This document shows, one piece after another, positions 1 to 8,491 of a DNA stretch of 64,000 bases; the stretch's first letter is position 1; every line of letters starts with the position of its first letter. The stretch is from Aquincola tertiaricarbonis (GTDB lineage: Bacteria > Pseudomonadota > Gammaproteobacteria > Burkholderiales > Burkholderiaceae_C), in contig NZ_CP097636.1 of assembly GCF_023573145.1 (NCBI RefSeq), positions 868,001 through 932,000 of the forward strand, given 5' to 3'. The translations under genes and the position numbers were made by a program. The notes under the pieces were generated by a model that searched no databases, was not told the DNA's origin, and saw only the letters and a list, made by a program, of their open reading frames with translations.

Positions 1-1478
1 GCATCGTGTGCGCCCACCCAGCTGATCACGCCCTTGGTCTTCACGCTATCGGCACCCGGGGTGCCGCTGCGGGTGTCAGGAATCAGCTCGGCCTGCACCT
101 CGGTCACGGTACCGTCGGCATCGGCCGTGTGGCCGGTGCAGCGCACCACGTAGCCGTACTTCAGCCGCACCACCGCGCCGGGTGACAGCCGGTGGTAGCC
201 CTTGGGCGGCACGGCCTGGAAGTCTTCGCGCTCGATCCACACCTCGGGCCCCAGGCTGAAGGCGCGGCGGCCGCGTTCGGGCTGGGCCGGGTGCACCGGT
301 GCATCGCAGGGCAGGGTCTGGCCGGCGCCGATCACCTCGTCCCAGTTGGTCAGGCGCAGCTTCAGCGGGTCCAGCACCGCCATCGCGCGCGCGGCCTTGG
401 GGTCCAGGTCGTCGCGCAGCGCGATGTCCAGGTTGCTGTAGTCGATCCAGCCGCCGGCCTTGCTGACGCCGCTGCGTTCGCAGAACAGCTTCAGCGCTTC
501 GGGCGTGTAGCCACGGCGGCGCAGGCCCACCAGCGTGGGCATGCGGGGGTCGTCCCAGCCCGTCACATGGCCTTCTTCCACCAGCTGGCGCAGCTTGCGC
601 TTGCTGGTGATCACATAGGTGAGGTTGAGCCGCGCGAACTCGTACTGTTTGGGCAGCGGCGCTTCCAGCAGCCCCAGCTTGGCCAGGTTGTCCAGCAGCC
701 AGTCGTAGAACGGGCGCTGGTCTTCGAATTCCAGCGTGCAGATGCTGTGGGTGATGTGCTCCAGCGCGTCCTCGATCGGGTGCGCGAAGGTGTACATCGG
801 GTAGATGCACCAGGTGTCGCCGGTGTTGTGGTGCGTGGCGTGCTTGATGCGGTAGAGGGCCGGGTCGCGCAGGTTGATGTTGGGCGACGCCATGTCGATC
901 TTGGCGCGCAGCACCATCGCGCCGTCGGGGTGCTGGCCTTCGCGCATCTCGCGCAGGCGGGCCACGTTCTCTTCAGGGCTGCGGCTGCGGAAGGGGCTGT
1001 CGACGCCCGGCCGGCTGAAGTCGCCGCGGTTGGCGCGCATCTGCTCGGGCGTCTGCTCGTCCACGTAGGCCAGGCCGGCGCTCACCAGTGCCTCGGCCGC
1101 GCGGTACATGAAGTCGAAGTAGTTGCTGGCGTAGAACAGGTGCGACTTGCCGTGCGCCTGCCAGTCCCAGCCCAGCCACTTCACGGCTTCCACGATACCG
1201 TCGACGTACTCCTGCTCTTCCTTCTCGGGGTTGGTGTCGTCGAAGCGCAGGTGGCACACGCCGCCGTACTCCTGCGCCAGGCTGAAGTTCAGCCAGATGC
1301 TCTTGGCGTGGCCGATGTGCAGGTAACCGTTGGGTTCGGGCGGAAACCGGGTGCGGATCGCGGCCGGGTCGTGCCGGGCGGCGTAGGCGCCGGCTTCCAG
1401 GTCGCGTTCGATCACGCTGCGCAGGAAGTTGCTGGCAGCGGGCTTGTTGCTGGTGTTGTCGTCGTGGGGTGCAGCCAT
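1..1478 (-). CDS. glnS: Glutaminyl-tRNA synthetase, 3' part cut by window edge
   Basis: Charges tRNA-Gln with glutamine in the cytoplasm (class Ic aminoacyl-tRNA synthetase). Reading leftward from the ATG at 1478, the protein begins MAAPHDDNTSNK and soon shows the class I HIGH-type motif in PPEPNGYLHIGHAKS, then the typical stretch LRFDDTNPEKE and, further on, the KMSKS-equivalent region around VITSKRKLRQLV. The frame stays open to base 1, so about 492 codons are present and the C-terminal anticodon-binding beta-barrel is incomplete here. The N-terminal extension before the catalytic core is about 30 residues. Family membership is clear; the only uncertainty is the missing end. Confidence 0.96.
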   Translation of the reverse strand, partial: MAAPHDDNTSNKPAASNFLRSVIERDLEAGAYAARHDPAAIRTRFPPEPNGYLHIGHAKSIWLNFSLAQEYGGVCHLRFDDTNPEKEEQEYVDGIVEAVKWLGWDWQAHGKSHLFYASNYFDFMYRAAEALVSAGLAYVDEQTPEQMRANRGDFSRPGVDSPFRSRSPEENVARLREMREGQHPDGAMVLRAKIDMASPNINLRDPALYRIKHATHHNTGDTWCIYPMYTFAHPIEDALEHITHSICTLEFEDQRPFYDWLLDNLAKLGLLEAPLPKQYEFARLNLTYVITSKRKLRQLVEEGHVTGWDDPRMPTLVGLRRRGYTPEALKLFCERSGVSKAGGWIDYSNLDIALRDDLDPKAARAMAVLDPLKLRLTNWDEVIGAGQTLPCDAPVHPAQPERGRRAFSLGPEVWIEREDFQAVPPKGYHRLSPGAVVRLKYGYVVRCTGHTADADGTVTEVQAELIPDTRSGTPGADSVKTKGVISWVGAHD

Positions 1479-1592
1479 GAAGGATTCTATGCACGGGCGT
1501 TTTTCGATTGCTTACCAGCGGCAACAGCTGGTGGTGCACCGGCCAGCGCCTGGCGCGTTCAATCAGGGTAGTCACAGATCAGGAGCATCTCC

Positions 1593-2015
1593 ATGAGCCT
1601 TCGCAAGACCTTGAGCGCCGTCACGCTGCTGTCGGCGGGTGTGCTGGCCGCCGGTGCGGCGCAGGCGCGCGACGTGTACTGGTCGGTGGGCATCAATGCG
1701 CCCGTCGCCGGGGTGGGGGTGGGTACCGTCATCTCCAACGCGCCGCCGGCGCGTTACTACTCCCCGCCGCCGGCGCGTTACTACGCGCCGCCCGCGGTGG
1801 TGTACCAGCCCGCGCCGGTGGTGGCCGTGCCGGCCTACCCTGTGTACCAGCCAGCGCCGGTGCTGTATGCGCCGCCGGTGCGCTACTACCGCCCGGCACC
1901 GCCGCCGCCGGCCTACGTGGTTGTGCCGCAGCGCGCGCCGCGCCACTGGCATGGTGGCCGCTGGGCCGACCGTGACGGTGACGGCCGCTGGGACGGCTGG
2001 CGTCACGGCCGGTAA
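1593..2015 (+). CDS. Small exported Pro/Tyr-rich protein
   Basis: A 140-residue secreted protein of unknown role. It starts with a clear signal peptide (basic MSLRKT, hydrophobic core, AQA cleavage site near residue 25). The middle, residues about 50-110, is low-complexity Pro/Tyr/Val sequence with tandem units such as PPARYYSPPPARYYAPP, visible in the DNA as repeats at about 1742-1790. The end is rich in His, Arg, Trp and Asp (RWADRDGDGRWDGWRHGR). An aggagcat ribosome site precedes the ATG. Similar short proteins are common in Burkholderiales and are often loosely called virulence factors without evidence. It is transcribed divergently from glnS. Confidence 0.7.
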   Translation: MSLRKTLSAVTLLSAGVLAAGAAQARDVYWSVGINAPVAGVGVGTVISNAPPARYYSPPPARYYAPPAVVYQPAPVVAVPAYPVYQPAPVLYAPPVRYYRPAPPPPAYVVVPQRAPRHWHGGRWADRDGDGRWDGWRHGR

Positions 2016-2152
2016 AACTTGCTGGCGCGCACGGCGCGTGCCTGAGGCACTGCGCAGAGGGTGACATCACCCATCAGGCCTCCCTCCATAGGGGGAAGCG
2101 AGGCGCTTTGGAACTTCCTACAGTGATAATGTTCACAGCAGGGAAGCAAATC

Positions 2153-2452
2153 ATGGCGCCTTCGCAACACCGCCCCTCCACCCCGGGTTTCACTCCGGAA
2201 TGCCAGGAATTGCGGGATGAACGCGCGCCGCGCCGCCTGAAGGCCTTGCGCGCCTTCGTCGCCGTCTCGGCCCTGGGCTGGCTGGCTTTTGCCGTGCTGG
2301 TGTCCGCCACCACACCCGAGCCGCTGCCGCCCGACCTGGCTGCCAGCATCGCCCTGGGCGAGGCCGGCAGTGCCGACGTGCCCGCGCCGCGCAGCGCCCT
2401 GGCGCAGCAGGCCGAGCCGATCCTGGTGTCCCAGGACACGTCGCAACGCTAG
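2153..2452 (+). CDS. Small single-pass membrane protein, unknown function
   Basis: A 99-residue hypothetical protein. I chose the ATG at 2153 because a good ribosome site (agggaag, about 2139-2146) lies just upstream; a TTG at 2108 would add 15 residues. Residues about 35-57 (FVAVSALGWLAFAVLVSA) form one membrane segment preceded by an Arg-rich stretch (RAPRRLKALR), suggesting an inner-membrane anchor with a short periplasmic tail ending LVSQDTSQR. No family was recognised. The leader contains perfect inverted repeats GTGCC-TGA-GGCAC (2038-2050) and GGGTGA-CA-TCACCC (2059-2072). It converges on the patatin-like gene. Confidence 0.5.
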   Translation: MAPSQHRPSTPGFTPECQELRDERAPRRLKALRAFVAVSALGWLAFAVLVSATTPEPLPPDLAASIALGEAGSADVPAPRSALAQQAEPILVSQDTSQR

Positions 2453-2459
2453 TCACGGT

Positions 2460-5400
2460 TCACAGCCCCAGCAGGGCGCGCCAGCCCACGCGGGCCAGCG
2501 CCAGCACGCCCAGCGCCGCCAGCACCACCAGCGGCACGCCCAGCGCCCAGGCGCTCTTGGCTTTCCAGCTGCGCCGCGACTTCAGCACATCGGCCACCAG
2601 CAGAATGGCCAGGTGCAAGGTGGCCACCACGCCCAGGCCGGTGACGGCCGCGGTGCGCACCGGCTCCGAGGCCAGCAGCAACCCAGCGGCCAGCATCACC
2701 AGCAGGAAGGCGTAGAGCACCTTCATCACATGCGACCACCAGCGGGCGCGCAGGCTGCCGGGCAGCGAGACGGCCAGCAGCCCCTGGCCCGCCAGGCCCA
2801 GCCGGGCCACCCAGCGCAGCGCCGGCACATCCTGGCCGCGCTGGGCCACCACCGTCTGCAGCAGGCGGCCGGTGATGGTGGTGGCGCGGGCCGCGCTGTC
2901 CAGCAGCGGCGCCGGGTCGGGTGACTGGCGGCCCTCGCGGCTCACCTTCACCCATTGCAGCAGCGCGTCGTCTTCCAGCAGCGAGGCCACCACCTGGTCG
3001 AGCCGGCGGCGGGCCTCCGGCGTGCCGGGCTGCAGCCCGTCCACCAGCTGGCGGCGCAGGCGGTCGCGGCGGGCGTTGGGGTCGTCGGCCGGCGGCACCG
3101 GCAGCCTGGCCTGCACCTCGGCCACCGCGCCGCACAAGAGTCCGGTGATCTGCTCATAGCCGGCGGGGCGCAGCGCCTCGCGCACGATGGCGCGGTGCGC
3201 CTGGCCGATGAGTACGCCACGCACGCTGCGGGTGGCCGGCTCCGAGCCGGGCAGCAGCGCGGCGATCAGCCGTTCCGCACCGTCGAGCCGGCCCCAGAGG
3301 ATGTCGTTGGTGCGCCAGTGCCGCTGCAGGAAGGCGCCGAAGTTGGCCAGCGCGGTGCCGTCCAGCTTGCGCAGCCCGCTCCCGCGCTCGTCGATCAGCG
3401 TGGTCGCGTCCTCGGGGCTGATGCGCACCACCTCCACCGTCGCGGGTTCGCCGCTTTCGGTGTCGTAGTACAGCGGAAAGCTCATCTGGTCGTAGGTGTC
3501 GAAGCGCAGGTAGTACTCGCCCAGGAAGCGCCGCAGCTGCCTGGCGGCGGTGGTGTCCAGCTCGGGCAGGCCGGTGTCGTCCACCTTCACCGTCACCACT
3601 TGCTCGCCACCGGTGCCGAGGTCTGCGACGCCCAGCCGCGGGCCACCCAGCCGCTGCCACACCAGGGCGCCGCCTTCGGGCGCCGTGCCGGGGCGGCCCT
3701 TGACCAACGCGCGCACCGTCTCGCCCATGCGCTGCAGGTCGGCTTCCAGCATGTTCTGCAGCGCCGTGAGCGCGGTGGTGCGGGTGAGCTGCAGCAGCGC
3801 CTGCGCGCGCAGGAAGATGCCTTCCTGCAGCGTGCGGGTGGCCGAGGGCAGCTTCAGCAGCTCGGGCGGAAACAGCACCCGCACTGTGGCGCCGTCGGTG
3901 GTGGTGAGGGTGGGCACGTCGTCGGGTCCGCCGGGGCCGTGGGTGCGGCTGAGCAGCAGCAGGTCCAGCACGTCCTGCAGTTCCTTGCGCAGCCGGCCGC
4001 GGCGCTCTCGTGTGGCCGGCTGGTCGTCCACGCCGCCCAGGCTGTCGCGGTTGCGCAGCGTGGTGTGCGCCTGCGACAGGTCCACCTTCAGCCGGTGCAG
4101 CGCCGTCAGCAGGTCGTGCAGCTCGGCGTCGTCCACCTCGCCTTCCACCAGGTTGGGGCCGGCGCGGCGCCGCAGTCGGCGGGCCAGGGCTTCGTCGGCC
4201 TCGCTCATCTCGCCCAGCGGGCCGCGGCGGCGCCGGCCCACCAGGCGGGTGAGCTGGTCGATGCGGCGCAGCAGGAAGGCGGTGCGCCGGGTGCGGTAGG
4301 CCAGGTCGTAGTCGTCGAGGAACGCGTTGAGCGTGCCCACCCAGGTGCCGCCCTGGGCCACCGGCAGGCCGGGCTTGTCGCTGTAGCGCTCCTCGCGCCA
4401 GGCGCGCACCAGCGCGCGCAGCGCATACACATGGTCGGAGTTGCGCTCGATCTTCCAGGCACGGGCCAGGCAGTCGGCCAGGTCGTCGGTGACGGTGTAC
4501 TGCCGCAGCCGGTTGTAGGGCAGGAAGGCATCGCCGTAGTACTGGCGCATGCGTTCCATCGTCAGCTCGCGCCAGGGCGGCACGCCGTCGTCGTCGCCGG
4601 GCACCACCTCGCGCACCACGCGGGCCAGCGGGTCGTCCTCGGCGGCGTCCAGGTCGCGCTCACCCAGGCGCACGATGCGGTCGATGCGTTCGATGCGGCG
4701 GTTGCGGCGCAGCACCGCCTCCAGGTCTTCGCGGATGGTCTCGTAGCTGGGGATGCTGGTGAGCGCGGCCAGCGCATTGGTCAGCGCATCGGGCGGCGCC
4801 GTGGGGTCGGCCGGGTCGGTCTCGGGGTGGGCGGGCGCGGGCTCGATGTAGACCAGCTTGCGCTCCACCGGCACTGCCGCGCTGCGCTGCGACAGCGCAC
4901 CCACCACGTGGGTGAAGGGCTTGTTGTCCAGGTAGCCGCCGTCGCCGAAGGCGCGGGTGACGTGGCCGCCGGCCTGCACTTCGGCCACCGGCACGCCGGT
5001 GAAGAAGTCGTCCCACTGGCGCAGGGCCTGCGCATCCAGGTTGCGGTCGAGCCGGCGCAGCGCGTCCAGCGTCATCGGCTCGAAGGCGAAGGGGAAGGAC
5101 GAGGTGCAGCGCGCCGCGAAGGACAGAAAGGCGTTGTGCCGCGGCGCCAGGTCGTTGGCCACCACCTGTCGGCCGTCGTCGGTGTAGCGGAAGCGGAACA
5201 CCTGCCGGTGGCGCTTCTCGTGCACCACCTTGTCGAACAGCCGCAGCGTGACCAGCGAGCCGCGGATGTCGGTGGTGGTGACGAACAGGTCCAGCTCGTC
5301 GACGAAGGGCGAGGGCGCGCTGCCGCGACCCTGCGTGCCCGACATCAGCGTCATCGCCTTGCGCAGCTTGCGGTACATGCGGTCGCTGTTGAGCAGCGAC

Positions 5401-5921
5401 GTGGGCGCGGCGGTGCGGTCGTCCAGGCCTTCCATGTCGGGGTCGCCCTGGTAGCTGCGGCGGTCGTTGAGCAGACGGCCGATGTCACCTTCGCGCACCC
5501 ACAGCTCGCGCAGCGGCGCGAAGGGCTCGTCGTTGGCCAGCGCCTTGCCCAGGAACAGGCCGTTGATGCCGCCGGCCGAGGTGCCGGCGATCACGTCGAT
5601 GACGAAGCGGGTGGGCAGGTCGCCGGGCGCCTCGGCGGCCAGCGGATCGGGCTGGCCGGCCGGGTCGGCCAGCCAGTCGGCATAACGCTGCTGCAGCGGC
5701 GGGTCGTTCACCAGCCAGGCCAGGCGGCGATACACCTCGCGCGTGCTGTCGGGCGTCTGGCTGGCAGGCTGGGCCGGCGCGCCGCCGTCCAGGTTGCGCG
5801 GCGTGGCGCGGGCCAGCTCGTACATCTCGTTGGTGACGCCGTTGATGTAGATGGCCAGCGACACGCCGCCATACATCACCACGCCAAAACGTATTTCGGC
5901 GCGGTAGTCCATCGCGGCCAT
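2460..5921 (-). CDS. Patatin-like phospholipase-domain protein, 1153 aa
   Basis: Predicted lipid acyl hydrolase with a patatin fold. The N-terminal part carries the catalytic dyad: a glycine-rich oxyanion loop near residue 18 (MYGGVSLAIYING), the nucleophile motif GTSAG at 113-117 (Ser115), and the DGG motif at 327-329 (Asp327) in GDGGYLDNKPF. This arrangement matches the long patatin-related proteins (TIGR03607 type), which carry a large extra region after the patatin domain. The middle is Arg/Asp/Leu-rich with no domain I recognise. The last 90 residues contain three hydrophobic segments, which suggests a membrane anchor. The gene stands alone between a convergent small gene and a downstream-facing two-component operon. 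The substrate is unknown. Confidence 0.88.
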   Translation of the reverse strand: MAAMDYRAEIRFGVVMYGGVSLAIYINGVTNEMYELARATPRNLDGGAPAQPASQTPDSTREVYRRLAWLVNDPPLQQRYADWLADPAGQPDPLAAEAPGDLPTRFVIDVIAGTSAGGINGLFLGKALANDEPFAPLRELWVREGDIGRLLNDRRSYQGDPDMEGLDDRTAAPTSLLNSDRMYRKLRKAMTLMSGTQGRGSAPSPFVDELDLFVTTTDIRGSLVTLRLFDKVVHEKRHRQVFRFRYTDDGRQVVANDLAPRHNAFLSFAARCTSSFPFAFEPMTLDALRRLDRNLDAQALRQWDDFFTGVPVAEVQAGGHVTRAFGDGGYLDNKPFTHVVGALSQRSAAVPVERKLVYIEPAPAHPETDPADPTAPPDALTNALAALTSIPSYETIREDLEAVLRRNRRIERIDRIVRLGERDLDAAEDDPLARVVREVVPGDDDGVPPWRELTMERMRQYYGDAFLPYNRLRQYTVTDDLADCLARAWKIERNSDHVYALRALVRAWREERYSDKPGLPVAQGGTWVGTLNAFLDDYDLAYRTRRTAFLLRRIDQLTRLVGRRRRGPLGEMSEADEALARRLRRRAGPNLVEGEVDDAELHDLLTALHRLKVDLSQAHTTLRNRDSLGGVDDQPATRERRGRLRKELQDVLDLLLLSRTHGPGGPDDVPTLTTTDGATVRVLFPPELLKLPSATRTLQEGIFLRAQALLQLTRTTALTALQNMLEADLQRMGETVRALVKGRPGTAPEGGALVWQRLGGPRLGVADLGTGGEQVVTVKVDDTGLPELDTTAARQLRRFLGEYYLRFDTYDQMSFPLYYDTESGEPATVEVVRISPEDATTLIDERGSGLRKLDGTALANFGAFLQRHWRTNDILWGRLDGAERLIAALLPGSEPATRSVRGVLIGQAHRAIVREALRPAGYEQITGLLCGAVAEVQARLPVPPADDPNARRDRLRRQLVDGLQPGTPEARRRLDQVVASLLEDDALLQWVKVSREGRQSPDPAPLLDSAARATTITGRLLQTVVAQRGQDVPALRWVARLGLAGQGLLAVSLPGSLRARWWSHVMKVLYAFLLVMLAAGLLLASEPVRTAAVTGLGVVATLHLAILLVADVLKSRRSWKAKSAWALGVPLVVLAALGVLALARVGWRALLGL

Positions 5922-6011
5922 GCTCCGTCTCCTGCCGTGCTTGTGGTGGCCACCATGATCGCAGCCCCAGGCGGCAGGGCCATCCCTACCGCCGACGGTG
6001 GGCGCGGGCGG

Positions 6012-6806
6012 CTACATGCCCTTGAACAGGTGCGCGTACAGCCGGCTGGCGGTCAGCGTTTCGGGCCGTTGGCGCAGGGTCAGCAGCACCTTGCCGCTCG
6101 GCTCACGCTGGGCGGTGGCGATGGCACGCGCCTGCACCACCAGGCCGCGGTGCACCTGCCAGAAGCGCTGCCCATCCAGCTGCGGCAGCAGTTCGCGCAG
6201 CGACAGGCGGATGAGGTGTTCCTTGTCGGCGGTGACCACGCGCACGTACTTGTCGGCCGCCTCGAAGTACAGCACCTCGTCCACCGGCACCAGGTGCAGC
6301 GTGTGGCCCACGCCGGCCTGGATGACGTCCAGCCGCGGCGCGGCGGACTGCGGCGCGCTGGCGCCCAGCAGCTGGCGGATCTGCGCCAGCGTGTCGTCCA
6401 GACCGCCCGGTGCGGCGGGCTGGGCCAGCAGCCGCTGCAGCCGCTGCACGCACTGGGCGAGCCGGGCGGCGTCCACGGGCTTGAGCAGGTAGTCCACCGC
6501 CTCACGCTCGAAGGCCTGCAGCGCGTACTGGTCGTACGCGGTGATGAAGACGATGAGCGGGAAGGGCGCGTCCTCGGGCCAGTCCTCGGCCAGCGCCTGC
6601 GCGGCCTGCAGCCCGTCCATGCCCGGCATGCGGATGTCGAGGAAGCAGATGCGCGGCCGCAGCGCCAGCGCCTGCTGCACGGCCGACAGGCCGTCGCCCA
6701 CCTGGGCCACCAGCTGCAGCCCGGGCCAGGCCTGCTGCAGGTCGGCCTGCAGCGCGGCGGCGATCAGCGGTTCGTCTTCGGCGATGAGGGCGGTGACGTG
6801 GGTCAT
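6012..6806 (-). CDS. LytTR-family response regulator
   Basis: A 264-residue DNA-binding response regulator. The receiver domain occupies about residues 5-125, with the acidic pair E10/D11, phospho-acceptor Asp57 in CFLDIRMPG and Lys109 in YLLKPVD. The C-terminal half (about 155-260) is a LytTR DNA-binding domain (VDEVLYFEAADKYVRV, FWQVHRGLVV). The start ATG overlaps the stop of the upstream kinase gene in an ATGA arrangement, so the two are translationally coupled and form a two-component pair. LytTR regulators usually bind direct repeats in promoters. The target genes cannot be deduced here, although the patatin-like gene lies 90 bases downstream on the same strand. Confidence 0.92.
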   Translation of the reverse strand: MTHVTALIAEDEPLIAAALQADLQQAWPGLQLVAQVGDGLSAVQQALALRPRICFLDIRMPGMDGLQAAQALAEDWPEDAPFPLIVFITAYDQYALQAFEREAVDYLLKPVDAARLAQCVQRLQRLLAQPAAPGGLDDTLAQIRQLLGASAPQSAAPRLDVIQAGVGHTLHLVPVDEVLYFEAADKYVRVVTADKEHLIRLSLRELLPQLDGQRFWQVHRGLVVQARAIATAQREPSGKVLLTLRQRPETLTASRLYAHLFKGM

Positions 6807-7924
6807 GGCGAGGTGGGGGTGGCGGCGTTGGTGTCGGCAGCCAGGGGCAGCCGCAGCGTGGCCAGCGTACCGCCTTCGGCATCAGCGGCCGCTGCCAGCT
6901 GCAGGCTGGCGGCCGCGCCATGCAGCGTGGCCAGGCGTTCGCGCACCTGCTGGGTGCCGAAGCCGTGGCCGGGGGCGGGCGCGGCGTTGGCCCCATCGGG
7001 CAGGCCGCGGCCGGTGTCGCGCACGGTCAGCACCAGGGTGTCGGCCTCGCGCCGGGCGCGTACCTCGATGCGGCCGCCGGCCACCTGCGGCTCCAGCCCG
7101 TGCTGGATGGCGTTTTCCACCAGCGGCTGCAGCAGCAGCGGCGGCACCGGCACGCGGGCCAGCGCAGGCGGTAGGTCCAGCTCGCAGGCCAGGCGCGGGC
7201 CCATGCGCACGGCCATCAGCGCCAGGTAGTCGGCGATGCGGTCGAACTCGGCCTGCAGTGGATGCGACTCCACCCGAGAGGCGCCGAGGGTGGACCGCAG
7301 GAAGCCGATCAGCCGGTCCAGCATCTGCTGCGCGCGCGGCGGGTCCAGCGAGATCAGCACCCGCAGGTTGGCCAGGGTGTTGAACAGCATGTGCGGCTCC
7401 AGCTGCGATTGCAGCAGCCGCAGCTGGGTTTCGGCGGCCAGGCGGCGGGCCGACTCGGCCTCGGCCCGGTGCTTCTGCAGCATGGCGGTGGCATGCCAGA
7501 ACAGCGTGGCCGTGAGCCCCGCCACCGCGGTGACCACCAGGGTGCTGCCGCGGCTGAACATCGGCGCCAGGTGCACCCCCAGCAGCAGGTGCGACAGCTG
7601 GCGGCCCAGCTCGTAGCCGCCGATCACGCCCAGGCCGATGACCGGCAGCATCCAGCGGTAGCCGGGCCAGGGCAGGCCCTGGCCGGTCCAGCGCATCAGC
7701 GTGCTGCCCACCAGCCAGCGGCCGCCGTCCACCAGTAGCCACACCGCGTTGCCGATGAACATGGACACCAGGATGTTGAGCAACAGCCCCGCCGAACCTG
7801 CCAGCCACAGCGCCACGCCGATCAGCGTGCAGAAGAGCTGGTTGAAGATCAGGATCGTCAGCAGCCGGTTGGGCGAGTAAAAGCGTGCGGCGGGCAGGGC
7901 AGGCATGGGCTGCATTGTGGTCAT
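6803..7924 (-). CDS. LytS/YehU-type sensor histidine kinase
   Basis: Membrane sensor kinase of 373 residues that should phosphorylate the adjacent LytTR regulator. The N-terminal 145 residues contain four hydrophobic segments (about 22-46, 47-67, 92-104 and 128-146). A short coiled region (KHRAEAESARRLAAETQ) leads to the His-kinase domain with phospho-acceptor His178 in QLEPHMLFNTLANL, then the ATP-binding N box (LVENAIQHGL) and G box (DTGRGLPDG). The ATG at 7924 overlaps the stop of the DUF2306 gene as ATGA, which fixes the start. The stop overlaps the regulator start in the same way. The signal is unknown. Confidence 0.92.
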   Translation of the reverse strand: MTTMQPMPALPAARFYSPNRLLTILIFNQLFCTLIGVALWLAGSAGLLLNILVSMFIGNAVWLLVDGGRWLVGSTLMRWTGQGLPWPGYRWMLPVIGLGVIGGYELGRQLSHLLLGVHLAPMFSRGSTLVVTAVAGLTATLFWHATAMLQKHRAEAESARRLAAETQLRLLQSQLEPHMLFNTLANLRVLISLDPPRAQQMLDRLIGFLRSTLGASRVESHPLQAEFDRIADYLALMAVRMGPRLACELDLPPALARVPVPPLLLQPLVENAIQHGLEPQVAGGRIEVRARREADTLVLTVRDTGRGLPDGANAAPAPGHGFGTQQVRERLATLHGAAASLQLAAAADAEGGTLATLRLPLAADTNAATPTSP

Positions 7925-8343
7925 GCCCAGCCCAGGGTTTGCACCCACAGCCAGTGGCCGAGGAAGCGGCTGGGCAGCAGCGCGAAGGCGCCGGCCACCA
8001 GGCAGCCGCCGATGTAGGTGCGGCGCATGGCCTTCTGGTGGGTGCTGATGCGCCGCTTCAGCGCCGCCACGATGCCCGCCGACAGACCGGTGAAGGTGAG
8101 CACCGTCACCAGGTGGATGGGCGTGTAGCCCGCGATGTTGGGCAGCCGGAAGTCGCGGATGAAGAGGCTGGTGATGGCGGCGGTGAGCATCAGGCCCACC
8201 CACACGTAGCCGGCGCTGCGGTGCACCGGCGAGCCCTTGCGCGACCACAGGGCCACCGGGCCCAGCACCAGGGCGCCCACGGCGGCGGCGATGTGCAGCT
8301 GGACGGACATGGGCAGGGCGCTGAGGCTGGCGGCGGTGGTCAT
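7921..8343 (-). CDS. DUF2306-like integral membrane protein
   Basis: A 140-residue polytopic membrane protein with about four hydrophobic segments (HIAAAVGALVLGPVALW, YVWVGLMLTAAITSLFI, IHLVTVLTFTGLSAGIVAAL and a final one near LVAGAFALL). The pattern, including the conserved His of LHIAAA and HRSAGYVWVG, fits the DUF2306 family, whose function is unknown. The start at 8343 is preceded by GGAG six bases upstream; another ATG six bases earlier abuts that site and is less likely. It is the first gene of a three-gene coupled operon with the LytS-type kinase and LytTR regulator, so it may act with the sensor, but this is inference. Confidence 0.75.
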   Translation of the reverse strand: MTTAASLSALPMSVQLHIAAAVGALVLGPVALWSRKGSPVHRSAGYVWVGLMLTAAITSLFIRDFRLPNIAGYTPIHLVTVLTFTGLSAGIVAALKRRISTHQKAMRRTYIGGCLVAGAFALLPSRFLGHWLWVQTLGWA

Positions 8344-8491
8344 GGGCATCTCCGGGAGGCGTGAAAGCTGTCGATGGGGGGCATCGTCGGCCTGCCGGCG
8401 GTGGCGGGCCAGCGGCTTGCGACGGTGCGGCGGCGGCCGGCGCGAAATGCGGATGGCGCGGCGCGAACGGCAGGCGCCGCGGCGTGGTGTT

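Noticed and set aside
2038..2072. Two short palindromes before the small membrane protein as terminators
   Set aside because: No T-run follows either; they could be operators, but evidence is too thin for separate entries.
2955..7229. 1424-residue open frame on the plus strand
   Set aside because: It is antisense to the patatin-like, LytTR and kinase genes, is rich in Gln/His/Arg shadow composition, and has no motifs; a GC-skewed codon artefact.
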